A stretch of 64,000 nucleotides of DNA, taken from NCBI GenBank assembly GCA_018389105.1, contig JACATO010000648.1:806001-870000 (forward strand), in the 5' to 3' direction. The position numbers and the translations under genes are program-made. This document shows, piece by piece, positions 35,910 through 48,313 of this stretch. Position 1 is the stretch's first letter, and each line of letters begins with the position of its first letter. The notes under the pieces are model-generated. The model made no database searches, was not told the DNA's origin, and saw nothing but the letters and a program-made list of their open reading frames with translations. Source of the DNA: Nautilus pompilius. Taxonomy: Eukaryota; Mollusca; Cephalopoda; Nautilida; Nautilidae.

Positions 35910-38490
35910 GTAAGTGGCTATATGGCATGTTAATAGTTAGAAAAAAAAAATAAATACTAGTACTGAGAACCTACAAACAGTTATTTCTCATGTCTGAGAG
36001 AGACAGACTGACAAGAATGAAACTGTTTCATATGATATATCTGACTTATTCTTTACAGTTTTGGATTTTTTTCTATTTTTGAAAAATTTGATGATATAAA
36101 CAAACAAATATCTGCTGAACACTGATTTACCAAATTATTTTTTTTGTACCCCAGCATAAGTTTATCTTTCTTTATATTAGCTATAATAAAATATTTTTAT
36201 GGTTAAATGAAATCATGGCTAAGTTTTTATTATATACTCTCTCAATTTTTGTTTATTTGACATATTTTCATTGCACATTCACAGAGTTGGCTTTGGTAAA
36301 ATAAAGTATGATATATCATCATGTATGCTAAACAGTATAAATGTCAAGTGCTGCATGTCTAAAACTGAAATGGAGGATAATTGGAAAGCTACTTGACATG
36401 CACCACTTTGTCATCTTGATGCTAAACAGTGTTCACAACATAGTGGATGTCCTCATAAGTCAAGGACTAAAGACTGACAATTATTCATGAAATGTGATAC
36501 AATTCATATTCCAATGTTATTGAGTTGACCTGGTGTCTAGACTGAATGACCTTGATTATCACAACTCTTAATATGTGAAACATCCCAAAGTTGTCAAATC
36601 ATCATAAGTTTGACTTAATTTAACTAGTCAATATTTCCACTTGAATTTGAGGGGACAATGGTTCGGTTCATTAAAAGGTGGATTGTCCTGAACTGTTGAT
36701 GAGTTGGGCAACATGGGGTGGTGGAGGGGATTTATTTGTGGTTGTGGATATATCATGATGTAGGACATGTATCTCATGAGTGTAAGCTTGATCTTGTTAC
36801 TATACCTGGAATCCTAGATGCTAACACACATCATGAAAATACTCTTGAGCTCCTCATTTTGATGATGATCATCATGCTAATAGGTCAGAATTAATGGACA
36901 ACATTTCCTGATCTCACTGCGTGGCTATATGGTGCAATATCATTCAGTCCTTTGCTTGGCCTATTATGAGCCTAGATTTGAACCCACTGGATAATCTTTG
37001 TGATCTAAATGTGTAGTGTGTAAAGAAAAGAAATCCTCCAATTCAGAATATTTCTTGAACTGTCCCAGGCTTTGCACAAGGAATAGCAAAGAATACCACA
37101 GATAGACATTCAACATCTTTTGAGTGGTATGAGGTTTGAGAATATCATCTGCATAAAGGGACTTTATATTCTATATTGGCATTAGACATGAGCAAGCTTC
37201 CAGGACATAAAGTAACATTTTTCTCATTATAATACTGTTTAAGTAACCAGTTTCTATATGTCATTGTCAAATAGCTGTATAATACAAGAAAAAAAAAACA
37301 AATGCTATTATCTAATCGATACTTTATCCCATTACATCACTTTTATACAATAGTTCTGTATTTCTTGTAAAAATGAAAATTAACACATGTTGAATAAATA
37401 AAGTTGCTGTAAATTTACCTGTAATACACAACTTTGAGGGAATACTTTAAAAACCCATATTTGCTATTTTTTATGGCTTCTCATTTCTTACCATCAATTA
37501 AAGTTTGTACGTTATTCTATTCTGTAAGTAAGTTTTTTTTGTTTGTTTTTTTAAGTATTCTTGGCTCTTTAAATTAAACAAAAAAATGTAAAAAAAAAAA
37601 TAACTTTTATTTAATATAAATGCAAATATATTAACATTACAAAGAATTTTAATGTTTTTGTTTTGCTAATGCCAGTAAAAGGGAATAATAATAGACTTTC
37701 TCCTGTAAATTTTTACAAGATTCACAATGTTGCATATTCAGTTCATGCTGATTTTAGAAATAAATACATGGCTTTGTTAAATTTAAACTTTCTTTTTACT
37801 ATTGTTATTGATGATAAAAATCTAACATTAGAAATAGAAAAATGCTGCAGTATTATGGTTCCCTTTGCTTTGAGCTTCAAAGATGCATTGAGTATTTTTC
37901 TAAAGCAAACAAAAATCAATGAGTTCTGATTATATTGATAGAGATGGAATAATTGAATTACCTGTATGAATTTTAAAATGTGGAAGATTATAATATTCCC
38001 GCAATATGCTCTTCATTACATGTTAACACACACTGCTAAGCTGACAACTTGCTGAGGTTTTTCGTTGCTTTGTCATTTTCAGTATGTAGAAAAATTAATT
38101 AATATACCCAACCACTATGTTGGTAAAATGCAGATCTGCCTTGTTTTCTACAACAAGAAAAAGAAAACCTGTATGAAGTAGGTTATCCTCCTCTCAACTG
38201 AATCTTCATCTCAGAAAACAACCAATAAAAATAAGGTTAGGCTTTTAGATTTTTCCAAAGTGAGTGCTGATTTTGTTCTTGATATGAAGAAATAAACGTG
38301 TGGGTAGGTACTGTCTCTGGGATAAATCTGTACAAAAGGTTATTTTTTATTTGAATGTATTAAGAAATTTTACTAGCTCAAGATGGAATGGAATCAAAAA
38401 AATCTTTCCATCACCATTATCTATAGGGTTGATTATTTTTTAAAGTTAAATTCGAAACCTTTCTGTATGTGTGTGCACATCTCATTGCAG
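35910..38490 (+). other. FAT4 intron (2.6 kb) with a Tc1 fossil
   Basis: A Tc1 fossil (36360-37185) fills about a third. The rest is A/T-rich; A runs and T runs occur near 37290 and 37540-37600. Confidence 0.65.
36360..37185 (+). mobile_element. Tc1-like transposase fossil
   Basis: The Tc1 order is still readable through many stops. SGCPHKSRTKD-like (family GRPRKTTxRxD) lies near 36440-36475. A GGGxIYxW block and ILDAN (family IMDAxxY) lie near 36715-36840. SLDLNPLDNLCD at 36969-37004 corresponds to SPDLNPIENLWD. IPQIDIQHLLSGMRFENII followed by IKGLYILYW lies near 37094-37185, like the C-terminal IPQxxIQxLIxSMxxR. Heavily decayed; no clear inverted ends were seen. Confidence 0.72.
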
Positions 38491-38608
38491 GTCAAGAAAA
38501 AACAGCTTCACTTCTTGTGTAGCAAGAAGGGGAATGAGGATCAAGTGCTGATACTACCTGTGAATGTATCAAATGGAATTTGGCATGAAGCTGTCATGGA
38601 AACTGCTG
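38491..38608 (+). CDS. FAT4: FAT4 exon 12: LamG2 middle
   Basis: A 118-nt exon: acceptor CATTGCAG at 38490, donor ACTGCTG|GTAAGT. Phase 0 in, phase 1 out. It encodes QLHFLCSKKGNEDQVLILP and NGIWHEAVMETAG; the G-x-W-H pattern is the conserved central LamG strand. The frame remains open about 40 nt into the intron but then stops. Confidence 0.92.
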
Positions 38609-39059
38609 GTAAGTTTTGCATGGGGTTCTTAAAAAAAAAAAGGGTTTGATAGAGTAGTTTCTGAGATAAATTAGACGGACTGATTCTGGTTTTACATATT
38701 TTTAATGAGATTTTTGGTTTAATTAATTTTTTTAAAAGCAGGAGAAAGGTGGTAGATTAAGAATTAGTTTAGTTACGGGTTACTCTGATTAAATTAACCT
38801 AAAAATAATGTGAACAACTTTTAAATTTAATTTTTTTTACTTGATGTAATAATACATCTAACATTACTCAGTTTTTTCCGTTTAAGGGGAGATAATTAAA
38901 ATTATTGGTTACCTCCCCTAAAATACTCGAAATGACCAGCAGTATTATCTATAAATGCCTAACTATTGCCAATTGTTTAAAGGCAATATTCATAGAAATT
39001 TTATGACAAATCATCATAAATCCTTTAAAAGTAGTCAAATATGGTGTATCTTCTTTTAG
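38609..39059 (+). other. FAT4 intron (0.45 kb)
   Basis: Contains the short inverted repeat at 38885-38919; otherwise A/T-rich. Confidence 0.65.
38885..38919. repeat. Short inverted repeat with GGGAGATAA-like ends
   Basis: AGGGGAGATAA (38885-38895) and TTACCTCCCCT (38909-38919) are inverted copies with one mismatch around a 13-nt loop. The arms resemble the AAGGGAGATAA ends of the 54.8 kb element. It may be a remnant of such an element reduced to its ends, or a chance hairpin. Confidence 0.55.
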
Positions 39060-39203
39060 GTGACTTGGTGCAACTCAAACTAGATGGAAAAAATGAAACA
39101 AAAAAGAGTTTTTCCCAGCTGCTAGATGTGTCATCTACTGACATAGAGGTCATTCTTCTGGCCAACACTAAATCTGGTAATATCAGTGGCCAAATCCTCC
39201 AAG
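39060..39203 (+). CDS. FAT4: FAT4 exon 13: LamG2
   Basis: Acceptor TCTTTTAG at 39059; donor CTCCAAG|GTAAGA; phase 1 in and out. It encodes DLVQLKLDGKNETKKSF, then SSTDIEVILLAN and GNISGQILQG, the later strands of LamG2. The domain closes in exon 14 with FSGCLTDFFVN, the cysteine-bearing closing strand. Confidence 0.92.
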
Positions 39204-39977
39204 GTAAGAAAGAACATTTGTTTGGACTTTGCAAAAAGATAAAGAATTATAAGCATCCTCCCATCATATGTAGAAACTGATTTCATCCGGAGGAAAAAAA
39301 AAAAGGTAGATAATTTATATTTTAAAGTATGGAAAGGAGGAGGATCATTTCTATATATATATATATATATAGTTCTACTTCTCTGGTTGAATTGTTGAGA
39401 GTAGTTACCAGAAATATTGTCTCAAAATTCTCTGGTTTCCATAACAAAATACTTTAAAAGTTTCTTCTACTTTTATAATGGCCTGGTCCTATCATAAAAT
39501 TATGGAATTCACCAGTTAGATCTATCATAGTGGATTTTTTCCAGCATGTTATTCTAGAAGTTTGATTCCTTTTTTTTCAAATTATACTTTCAAAGTGGTG
39601 TGCAGAATTGAAAGCTATTTAAAATTAATCAGTTAAACTGTGACCTTCTTTCTAAGGGTGAAAATATCTCTGCGGCTATAGTATTGTGGCGACAACATAA
39701 GCGATAAATTAGGATAATAAAACGCTGACCTTAAGCATGTGGAATAGAAAATAAATATTCTTCCAATAGCACACTTTAAAAAAAGAGAAATATTTGCTCC
39801 AATTATTTATCACCATTTTAAAAGAATCATAATTTGTTTCAAAATCTAACTTGATTTGATGAAAGCTAGAGAAAATTTCAAAAAGAATGGTATTTGAAAT
39901 GTCTGATTAATAGTAAGGATGAAAATGTAATCTTATGTCTACTTTCTTAATTCTATTATGTTTTATTAACTTCACAG
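39204..39977 (+). other. FAT4 intron (0.77 kb)
   Basis: Contains a TA10 microsatellite at 39352-39371 and A-rich runs. No element recognised. Confidence 0.65.
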
Positions 39978-41671
39978 GTTTTAGTGGCTGTTTGACAGAT
40001 TTTTTTGTGAATAACCAAAAGATGCCATTTAATGGTGCCACAGATCGGTTTGAGATCCAATCAGAGGGGAAAGTTGGTGAGAGTTGTGACAGTATTTGTG
40101 AAGCCAACCCTTGTAAAGGAGATACAGTATGTCATGAGCTCAGTGAAGGATACAAGTGTCTTCCAGTTCAAGAATCATCTGGTGGATCACTTCCTGTTGG
40201 CATTATTGTTGCCATCATGACCATTCTTGTTTTAGCCTTTATCGTGATAATTGTAGTGATTCTGTTCCGTAAGCACAGGGGACTCTGTCATAAGCTAAAA
40301 GGGGTTTCAGAAAACTCTACTAAAGAAACACGAGGAGCTGCTGGTAGAAAGACCAGTGGCACACCAGTTAACCCAAGTTACCATGACAGTAATTTTGGTG
40401 AAACAGGTGACTTACCAGATGAGATCATCATTAGAAATCACATAATAGAAGAACTCGCTCAGAAAAACATTGAAAATGGCAAAATGCCACGACCAGATAT
40501 CATTGAATCTGAAAACCGTCCCAGCATTCCTTTAGAAATGGAAGATGGAACTGTGATAATAGAAAATGGTGATCTGGCCCAAGTGGGTTGTTTAAATGAA
40601 AATATAGCTGAACATTATGATTTAGAAAATGCTAGTAGCATAGCACCATCTGACATTGATGTAGTGACTCATTACAAAGGGTACCGTGATGGCAAAGTGA
40701 ACAGGTACAAAACAGGAACAAAGATGCCTGCTGAACCTCAGTTTTATCCATCCCATGTCTCTTCTAAACTCAGGGACAGCCCTTACTTAATGGCTCAGGG
40801 CAGAAACTCTCCCTGGCTTAGACAAATTGCTGTGACTAATTTGACCCATGGTGGGCCTCTCTCCGTCCCAGCCAGAAGTAGTCCTATGCATCTAAACAAT
40901 CTGGCTCGTAACACTCCGTCCCCATCAGGAATGATTCCTATGAACCAGCTATCTCGCCAGAGTCCAAGCATGCCAGGCCAGACTCCTAGTCATTGGCATC
41001 AAACAATAACTCAGTCAGCTTTAATGTCTGGACGGGGTGGCAAAATGGGAAAGTCCACCAAAACTTCAAACAGGCTTCTTCCTAATTCACAAATAGGGGT
41101 CATGAATAATCAAATAAAAGGACTAACAGTTGATGAAGTCAACATGTTAAATGCACGTTCCAACTTAGACAATCCTGAAAGTTTGGCCGAAGCTGTTTCT
41201 TCAAGTGATGAAAATGTGCGTTATAATAGGAGCAATAACTTGGACAGCAGTGGCATTCTTGATGCCCCTGATTCCTCTTCAAATTCTAGTGGTAACGATT
41301 CGTTTACTTGCTCTGAGTTTGAGTATGAAAACGAACGTTTACGGACTGACTTTGAACCAGGTGCAATGATATATTCAAAACTACCTGAAGTAGAGAATGA
41401 GAATGAAAATGATAGTCCTGTTGATAATAATCAGACATTTGATGGGTTGGACTCAGCTGGTGAGTCTTTTAGTACTATTGCTTCCTCAGATGAGGACAAA
41501 AATCGATCTCACCGCACAGTGGGGTCATTTGATTTAGACCATTTGCTCACTTGGGGCCCTAACTTTGAGAAGTTAGTGGGTGTGTTTGTAGACATTGCTT
41601 CCTTGCCTAACAATGAAAACAACCATCAACAAGTTACAGGTGAAAAATCTGACAAAGAGGAATATGTGTAA
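39978..41671 (+). CDS. FAT4: FAT4 terminal exon: end of LamG2, EGF-like module, transmembrane helix, cytoplasmic tail
   Basis: Acceptor TTCACAG at 39977, stop TAA at 41669-41671. It encodes GFSGCLTDFF (LamG2 end), a short EGF-like module (CDSICEANPCKGDTVC), and a helix from about SLPVGIIVAIMTILVLA to VVILF followed by basic RKHRG, so the tail is cytoplasmic. The roughly 465-residue tail has islands I recognise from FAT4: EHYDLENASSIAPSD, GLTVDEVNMLN, SFTCSEFEYE, FDLDHLLTWGPNF with DIASLP, and the terminal EEYV (human FAT4 ends in EQYV). S/P- and N-rich stretches lie between them. A GTAAGT overlaps the stop, but the FAT4-like C-terminus shows the TAA is the true end. Confidence 0.96.
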
Positions 41672-44600
41672 GTATAGTGTATATTATTTTAAGTCTGCTG
41701 ATTTTCACATTGACTGATGGTAATGTTGTCCATCACCTGGCTGACCATACTATAGTATGGTGATTTTATTATTTTATTTTTTTAAAACACTGCCTAATGA
41801 GATTATGGTTGTTTATTTAAATTTTCAGCAATATTAGATTAACTTTATGAAAAAAGAAAATAGGGTTGACTGATTGAGCAGATACAGGTCAGTAGCTAGT
41901 TCAGATGGACCCAAAGTAATTACATTTAAGGTTTTTAGGTACTGAGTCACTTTAGGGAACACATAAAAATGAAAGCCTGTCTGTGAGCCAATTACGAGAT
42001 GCTATCTACAAATCATAACGGTTCTCTAACAAAAGCATGAACAGATGTGAGTGTTTGGTTTTCTTTTTCAAAACAAAATAAATTAATTAGAACTAAGTTC
42101 CATACTACAAGAAGCACCAGATAATTTTTTTTAAATCTTGAAATGCTGCCCTTTTCTTTCATCACAGAGGAAAAGACTATTTCAACATAATGACCAGCAT
42201 TTATTCTCCATCCCCACCACTGACTTGTAAAACAAAATTTGTTGTTTTGTTTGGTAGAGGTTATATATTTATCTTGCTTTGATTTTGAGGAAATAATTTC
42301 CCATTTTTCTTAATTTCATTCCTAAGATAAGATAAGATAGCCAGGAACTGCGTGAAGTCTTGCAAGAGAGAGATTAATCAGCTCTTTTGAACTTATCGGT
42401 AAACTACTTTGTGGCTGTGCACTCTGCCTGATAGTCTTTTTCTATGCATAAAGCTGAAACACCACTGCAAACCCAGCAGCAGGTTTTTTCACTTGAACAG
42501 TCTACAACACCTTGTGATAATATTTACTTTTCTAACCTGTCCTGAATGTTTTTCCATCGAGATGTATGCCCATGAGTTGCCTTCTTTGACTTGCACCATT
42601 CCAGAGCACATTTTTTACTGATACAACATTCACTTCATTTTCCTCAGCAAATTTTAAAAATGAACAGGAGTTTTGTAATCGGGATTTTTATGCTCAATTA
42701 AGATTGAAATGGATCAAGATGGCAGTGGCTTGTTAAGCATACTTTAATGAATACTGGTGTTTGCCAAGTAGTTTCATATGAACTTTTTTGGGTTTAGCTC
42801 ATTATAAGACAAGGCATAGGTTTCTGGTATATAAAAAAAAGATAGATTTGTCTCATAACCTGGAAATTATGGTATAATAAATATTACTTAACAACCAGGC
42901 AGTATTCTTGAAAATGTAGGTCTCAGAAAAAGATGAGTTGTTTGCTAAAATTTGCCAACTGACCTATCAAAAGAAGATATTTTTTTGAGATCAGCCGTTA
43001 TTATTCATACATCTTCATAAAACCATATTGAAAATTCTAAGTTTGTATCATTTAAAAATCACCACAAATTTATCAAAGTTTAGGATCACATTTTTTACTG
43101 CTGATAAATTTATTTAGCATGTCAACTCTTGGTCCACCAGTTCATTGCAACAATATGAAACCAAAAACTGGCTGCACTGTATCTGACCATTCACTTCTGA
43201 CCACTTGCATTAATATACTTGTTCATTTGCTACTTGAAATAATCAGCTCTATAATTGTGGACATGCTAATGAAATATTTCATATATTGAACATGTTATTA
43301 TCAGCTTACATTGGAGCTTTAATCTCAAAAGACTTTTTAAACTAAACTATCCTTTTCATTTTTTCTGAGAATATTAAATGAAAAGTACAACTTACCTTTC
43401 TCTCACTAAATAAAATTTAGTTCACTTTTCTCTGAAATATAAAACAAAATAGTCATCAATAAAATGAACATTAAGTTATCTGGCATATTTTTGCTATGAT
43501 TGATTAAGGTAGGCTCTAGAATTTGATAAAACATTTCCTTAAAAAAATACTGAAAATTACTTATTTTGGTTTAGTTAATACTTTTAATTAGAAAATCTGT
43601 AATAATGTTTTCTATTCTTAATTTAGCAGATTTTTTGTCCTTAAACTGCAAAGTAATAATGCAGATGAATCAAAGGAAAGTTTATTCATTTATGACAAAA
43701 TTTTATAGTTTTTTCTCTTGAAATTTGAAAAGTATGTATTTACAGAAGAAACTATTTTAAATTAGCAATATAGTTTTTTATACTGTTTTACAAACTAAAT
43801 CTCTTCATTACATTAAATAGACTGATTCAGAATGCAGCATGATGCAACTGCATAACATAAAAAAATGTTTAAATCCTTGACATTAATTATCCATATATTG
43901 TGCTATAGAAATGCCACAACTATGAAATGAGCAGAATCAATTTCCTCCCCTTTTCTTAAATTATCAATATAGATCAGATGAAGAAAACTCCACATTTTCT
44001 ATTCAGGCAGAAGTGTGTGAATACAAAATCTTAGGTACAATCTAAGTGATATTAACTTAGAAAGCAGCAGTTTTTTTTTTCTATATTCAAAATACTGCAA
44101 GTGCTCTTAATTTGGGGTTGTAAGCAGCTATTTTGTCAAACAAACTCTTTGTGTTATGTATTCAGGTGACTAAAATCAAAACTTTCCATTAAGTATTTAA
44201 GTATGGTGAGGAAAGATCTGTGGAAACCTGGCATTCAGTGATAATATATTGGAGTTCCACAAAGTTGACAAGACAGTGGTGAAATGTTTTTCTACAGAAA
44301 AACCAAAGAGGCCTTTCATGGTATACATAGGCATTTTATACTGACATGTTTTTTTATATCAATTTTTCTTTTGTAAAGTTGTCAGGATTTTTAGACGAGT
44401 TGATCTAGAAGACAAAGACCAATGAAGTGTCAGTTTGTATGATATAAGTTCATCTGTACAGAATAAAATCTTTGTAATAATTTGGTTTTTGCTAATTTCT
44501 AAACAACAAACTGTCAGATACTCTAAAATACCCTGCATTGTTCAGTCATCTTATATGGGCCAACTTGTACTGAGCGTCTTGGATTGTTCTAAATCAGACC

Positions 44601-45112
44601 TAAGGTTAACAGACTAGCAAATTGCTTTGACCAAATTAAAAGCAAACTCTTTTTAGATGAATAGTAGGCTTAGAAAGAGATTATTTTACTTTGATTTTAT
44701 CAATAACAAGGGAATTAATAAAATTGTGATACACTGAAAAAAAGACCTGAAAATATATTTCCAACAAGTCCGTCAGGGTTACTGATAATATTCATATTCA
44801 GCTAGAGAATGTATGTACAAATACCAGACTTAGCTGAGGTCTAACACCACCTTATGATTGCTAATTTTGCACTGTCAAAGAGAATCTCACTCATAGAATG
44901 AAGGGAACAAAAACTCTACATGCAGACAGCCTTGCAAAAGAAATCACTCCAGAATAACAAGGTAAATTCAATGTGCTAACGGGTTTATCTGGATTTTTTT
45001 TTTAAATCTGCATCTTGACACTATTAAGTTAGTGTATTTGATATAAGCAAGCAGACTGTTTCACTTTCTAACATGTAACTGAAAAGGGAAAAAAAGTAAA
45101 ATTACCAGCATA
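41672..45112 (+). other. FAT4 3' UTR and downstream intergenic DNA
   Basis: AT-rich, no ORF of coding character. A GATAA run (AAGATAAGATAAGATAG) lies near 42325-42341. The 3' UTR occupies an unknown part of this stretch. Confidence 0.5.
42077..42082 (+). terminator. Candidate FAT4 polyadenylation signal
   Basis: The first AATAAA after the stop, about 405 nt downstream. Further AATAAA words occur at 42876-42881, 43409-43414 and 44462-44467. Which is used cannot be told from sequence. Confidence 0.4.
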
Positions 45113-46264
45113 CAGTGGTAGACAAAAATTTAAGAATGATAATAAAGCAAACATAAACATTCCACTATGAGCATTATACTGATAGAGTTATTTGTTCATC
45201 TGACATATACATCAACATGATTAGTAGTAAATATTTTCCATATGCTCATTTTTCAGTTTGAGAATGAATCAAACAATCAAAATTTTGTCTCAAAGCCCCA
45301 ATTTTTAGAGATTATGTAAGATAAACAGATCAGGGATGCATGGCTATAAGCAACTACAGCCTAACAGTACTCGTATTCATTTTGTGGACTTCAAGCACAA
45401 CTGTTTATGCAAGTATCAGCCCAAGATGATTGAATAATTTGGAAAAGTTGATCCAAGGGTTTTTTTTATCCTAATAGTTTTGTCTGTAATGTTTTATAGA
45501 TTTTCTATTGGATTCATATCAGGGCTTTGCAGCAGCCACTTTAGAACTGGGATTTTCTGATTTGTGAGAAACTGCCTGAAGACAGGGCGAATGTTTTGCA
45601 TTGTTGTTATGTTGGAAAATCCAGTCCTCAGAATATGTTTCTAATATATTGGTTAAAATGTCCAGATAAACAAACCAATCCATTATTCCCTGGATATGAT
45701 GAATAGCGCCTCTCTCTTTTGGGAGAAATAGCCTTATACCATAATAGACCCGCCACCACCTTTGATAGTCAATTTGGTACACTTTGGATAGAATGCTTCA
45801 ACAAATCTTTGCTGCACATAAATCCAACCATCTGATCCATACTTCTGGGGTCCAATGGAAATGGTGAACAAGAGTTTCTTCTGGCAGACACATCCCATAA
45901 GTGAAAAGTCAGAAAGCTATCTCCAGACAGTTCCTCAGAGATAGATAGCTCCTCCAAACCCTTAAAATCTCAAAGGACATCTTTTGCCAGTCCATTTTGG
46001 AGTCACTCAATTTTTCCGATCAATCCTAGCACCAGTTTTTCAGGAATTTCCACTTCTGTGGTGTTTGATATAGCTGCCCATTTGTTTGTAGTTTCCAGGC
46101 TCAATAACAAAGTATTTCTTGCACATTTAATTGGACTTAAACTGGCATTTTTACTCATTGTAAAATGCTAAAAATGTTATACATTAGTTTATTATATTCT
46201 ATTGTTGTTCAAGAAAACAAATATGAGCAGTTGCTATTGATATTCTTAAACTTTTACTGCTATG
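45113..46264 (-). mobile_element. Tc1-like transposon with both inverted ends, inactive
   Basis: The left end, TA then CAGTGGTAGACAAAAATTTA at 45113, is mirrored near 46240-46264 by a degraded complement (ATTCTTAAACTTTTACTGCT). Between them on the minus strand are Tc1 motifs. A GIMDWFVYLDIL block near 45690-45640 precedes WIFQHNNNAKHS, where family WxFQQDNxxKH has Asp and here Asn. LLQSPDMNPIENL near 45540-45500 carries the catalytic Glu and is followed by a stop. About 1.15 kb in all. Stops and frameshifts, plus loss of the middle Asp, make it dead. Confidence 0.82.
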
Positions 46265-48313
46265 AAATTCCATAATGTAAGCAAAATGAGCATGTGTAAA
46301 AATATTTACTATCAATTATATTGACCTATGTCATTCAAAAGAAATTGCTTTCCTATCAGTGTAATGTCTGTTCTGGAATGTTTACTTTTAACATGCCAAT
46401 TTATGTTTGTTCTGCCACACTATATCCAACCACAGAAAGTGCTTCATATATAATCTAAACACAAACAATTGTTTGTTATTAATCTGTTTACAGTGCATTG
46501 ATCAAATTCAGAACCAGTTTAGTAACTAGAGCATTAGATTAAAATTCTTATAGAAACGGATGGTTAGTTTCTGTTATTTCCCACTACCTTACTAGTTGAA
46601 CTAACTAAATAACCACCTATATTCTAATGTTGATTTGCAGTAGGTGTTTTTATTTTTTTCAGAATAAGGCAAGTGGTTGCCAAATTTTTTTTGATTCTTT
46701 TCAACCTGGTCCATTGTGATACTGGAGCATCTGTTCATTTGGATAGTGCTTTCATGGGTAGTTACAGATAGCCCTACTAAAGAGGAAAGCATATTCTACT
46801 GACTTCAACACTGGGTTTGCTTTCAGAGCCATGTGGATTGTATAGTCATGCTGTTCATAGTCACTGATGGACTGACTGTATGTAACAGTGACCACTAGTA
46901 CTGACATTCATATCTGTTCTTTTGGCAACCTTTTCTATTTCACTTATTTATTTCTTACCAATCACAAGTGATGAAGTAAATTTTACTCTTGATGAATAAT
47001 GATTGCCTTTCTGACAACTTGTACAGATTTCAGTGTCCATTCTCTGATGCTGTCTGAAGATGACTATCAAAGGACAAACTTTGCAGGAAGACCAAGCAAA
47101 CTGCCTATATTATATGTTAGTCTCACAGGGAGTAAGAACATCATAATCCTTTCAGCTAATAAAAGAATATCAGAGGAAGATCCAAGAACTTTTGCAAAGT
47201 GTAAAGTATAGGAAATTATGATACCTGAAATGTTTAGGTGTATATCTCAGACTCACTGAGACCCCAAGAAAATTGCACTGATCACCATGTTTTTTGGAAA
47301 GGCACTTTCAGAAGAGTAAGATGCCTCTGGCTGAACATGTAGCCTCAAAAGTTAAAACTAACGAGAAATTTAAATAACAAGGAACAGAATTGAGAACAAC
47401 ATGGAATTAGCAACCTGCAAAACAACAAACTTTCAATTCCAGGATGCAGAAAAAAAATAAAGAAATGGCTATCTTCTGATCTCTCTCACCCTATCCTTTT
47501 TTCACAACCAGCTTTTAGACACTTTACGATCAAAAAATAGAAATGCTTACAGTTGATAGTGACAGAACAATAACCGAAATATCAGTTCTTACATAGTTGT
47601 AGTAACATGGTGGTGGGTAATGGCTGAACTAACCATCCAGTTTCTATAAGCAACATATTAGCAATAACTTTGTTCTTATCTGAACACATTTTATACATAG
47701 CTAAGTCAAAACTACCAATTTATGTCCCAAAGTTAGTTATGCTAAAGCAACCTTTGTCAAATTTTTTAAGTTTTTGAAATCAATGTGTAAACTGCAGTAG
47801 AAAATAAAAGAATCTGAGTTAGTCATATTAATTTATCGAAAAGAAATTTCATTACCATTTTGCATCCCTTTGACTGACAGCAAGCATTGTTGGATCATAG
47901 AAGTAGAAGCTATGCCTTGTTCTGTATGCTATTCCACTCATTATCCATTCCTCATTAAGCACCTGTGCAACAAAGATAGCCCATTTAACAGCTGCAAGTA
48001 TTCCTTAGTCTTGGGTCTGTAAACTACCATTGTAGTTGTTAATGCATGTCTGATGATGACTACACAACATGCATAAATAATTAAACCTTTTGAAATTCAT
48101 ATTTTTATATATCACATGATCTTTTAGACAATTGAGAGATCATGGTATATATCATACATGCACGTGCTTTCAATGTATTTATTTTATTTCCTAAACTAGA
48201 TGTTAAAAACAAGTTGACAATACCTGATAGTAGCTTGTTTTAGTCACCCATAACATTTTAGATGAAATGTACCCTTAATTCCAATTAAATTTTCTGCCTA
48301 GTATATATTAATC
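46265..48313. other. Intergenic, unannotated
   Basis: No recognisable gene or transposase. Small open frames at 46601-46792 (-) and 46999-47211 (+) have no recognised similarity and no flanking gene signals. Confidence 0.5.

Larger units (their letters stand above)
8653..41671 (+). other. FAT4: FAT4-type giant protocadherin gene, 3' part (14 exons)
   Basis: All 14 exons have AG/GT borders and agreeing phases. Their total of 7,799 nt is 2 nt of a split codon plus 2,599 codons including the stop, so the frame is consistent throughout. FAT4/Fat is a giant single-pass cadherin that binds Dachsous on neighbouring cells and signals in planar polarity and Hippo growth control. The order cadherin repeats, EGFx4, LamG, EGF, LamG, EGF-like, TM, tail is that of FAT4/Fat. 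FAT1-3 differ in having a single LamG and another tail, and Dachsous lacks EGF/LamG. The tail keeps FAT4 landmarks (ENASSIAPSD, FTCSE, LLTWGP, final EEYV). The N-terminal part, about 21 repeats if it has the usual 34, lies upstream of the window. Confidence 0.95.

Noticed and set aside
41664..41676. GTAAGT overlapping the FAT4 stop codon, a possible splice donor leading to more exons
   Set aside because: The protein ends in EEYV after the LLTWGP...DIASLP block, matching the FAT4 C-terminus, so the TAA is the natural end.
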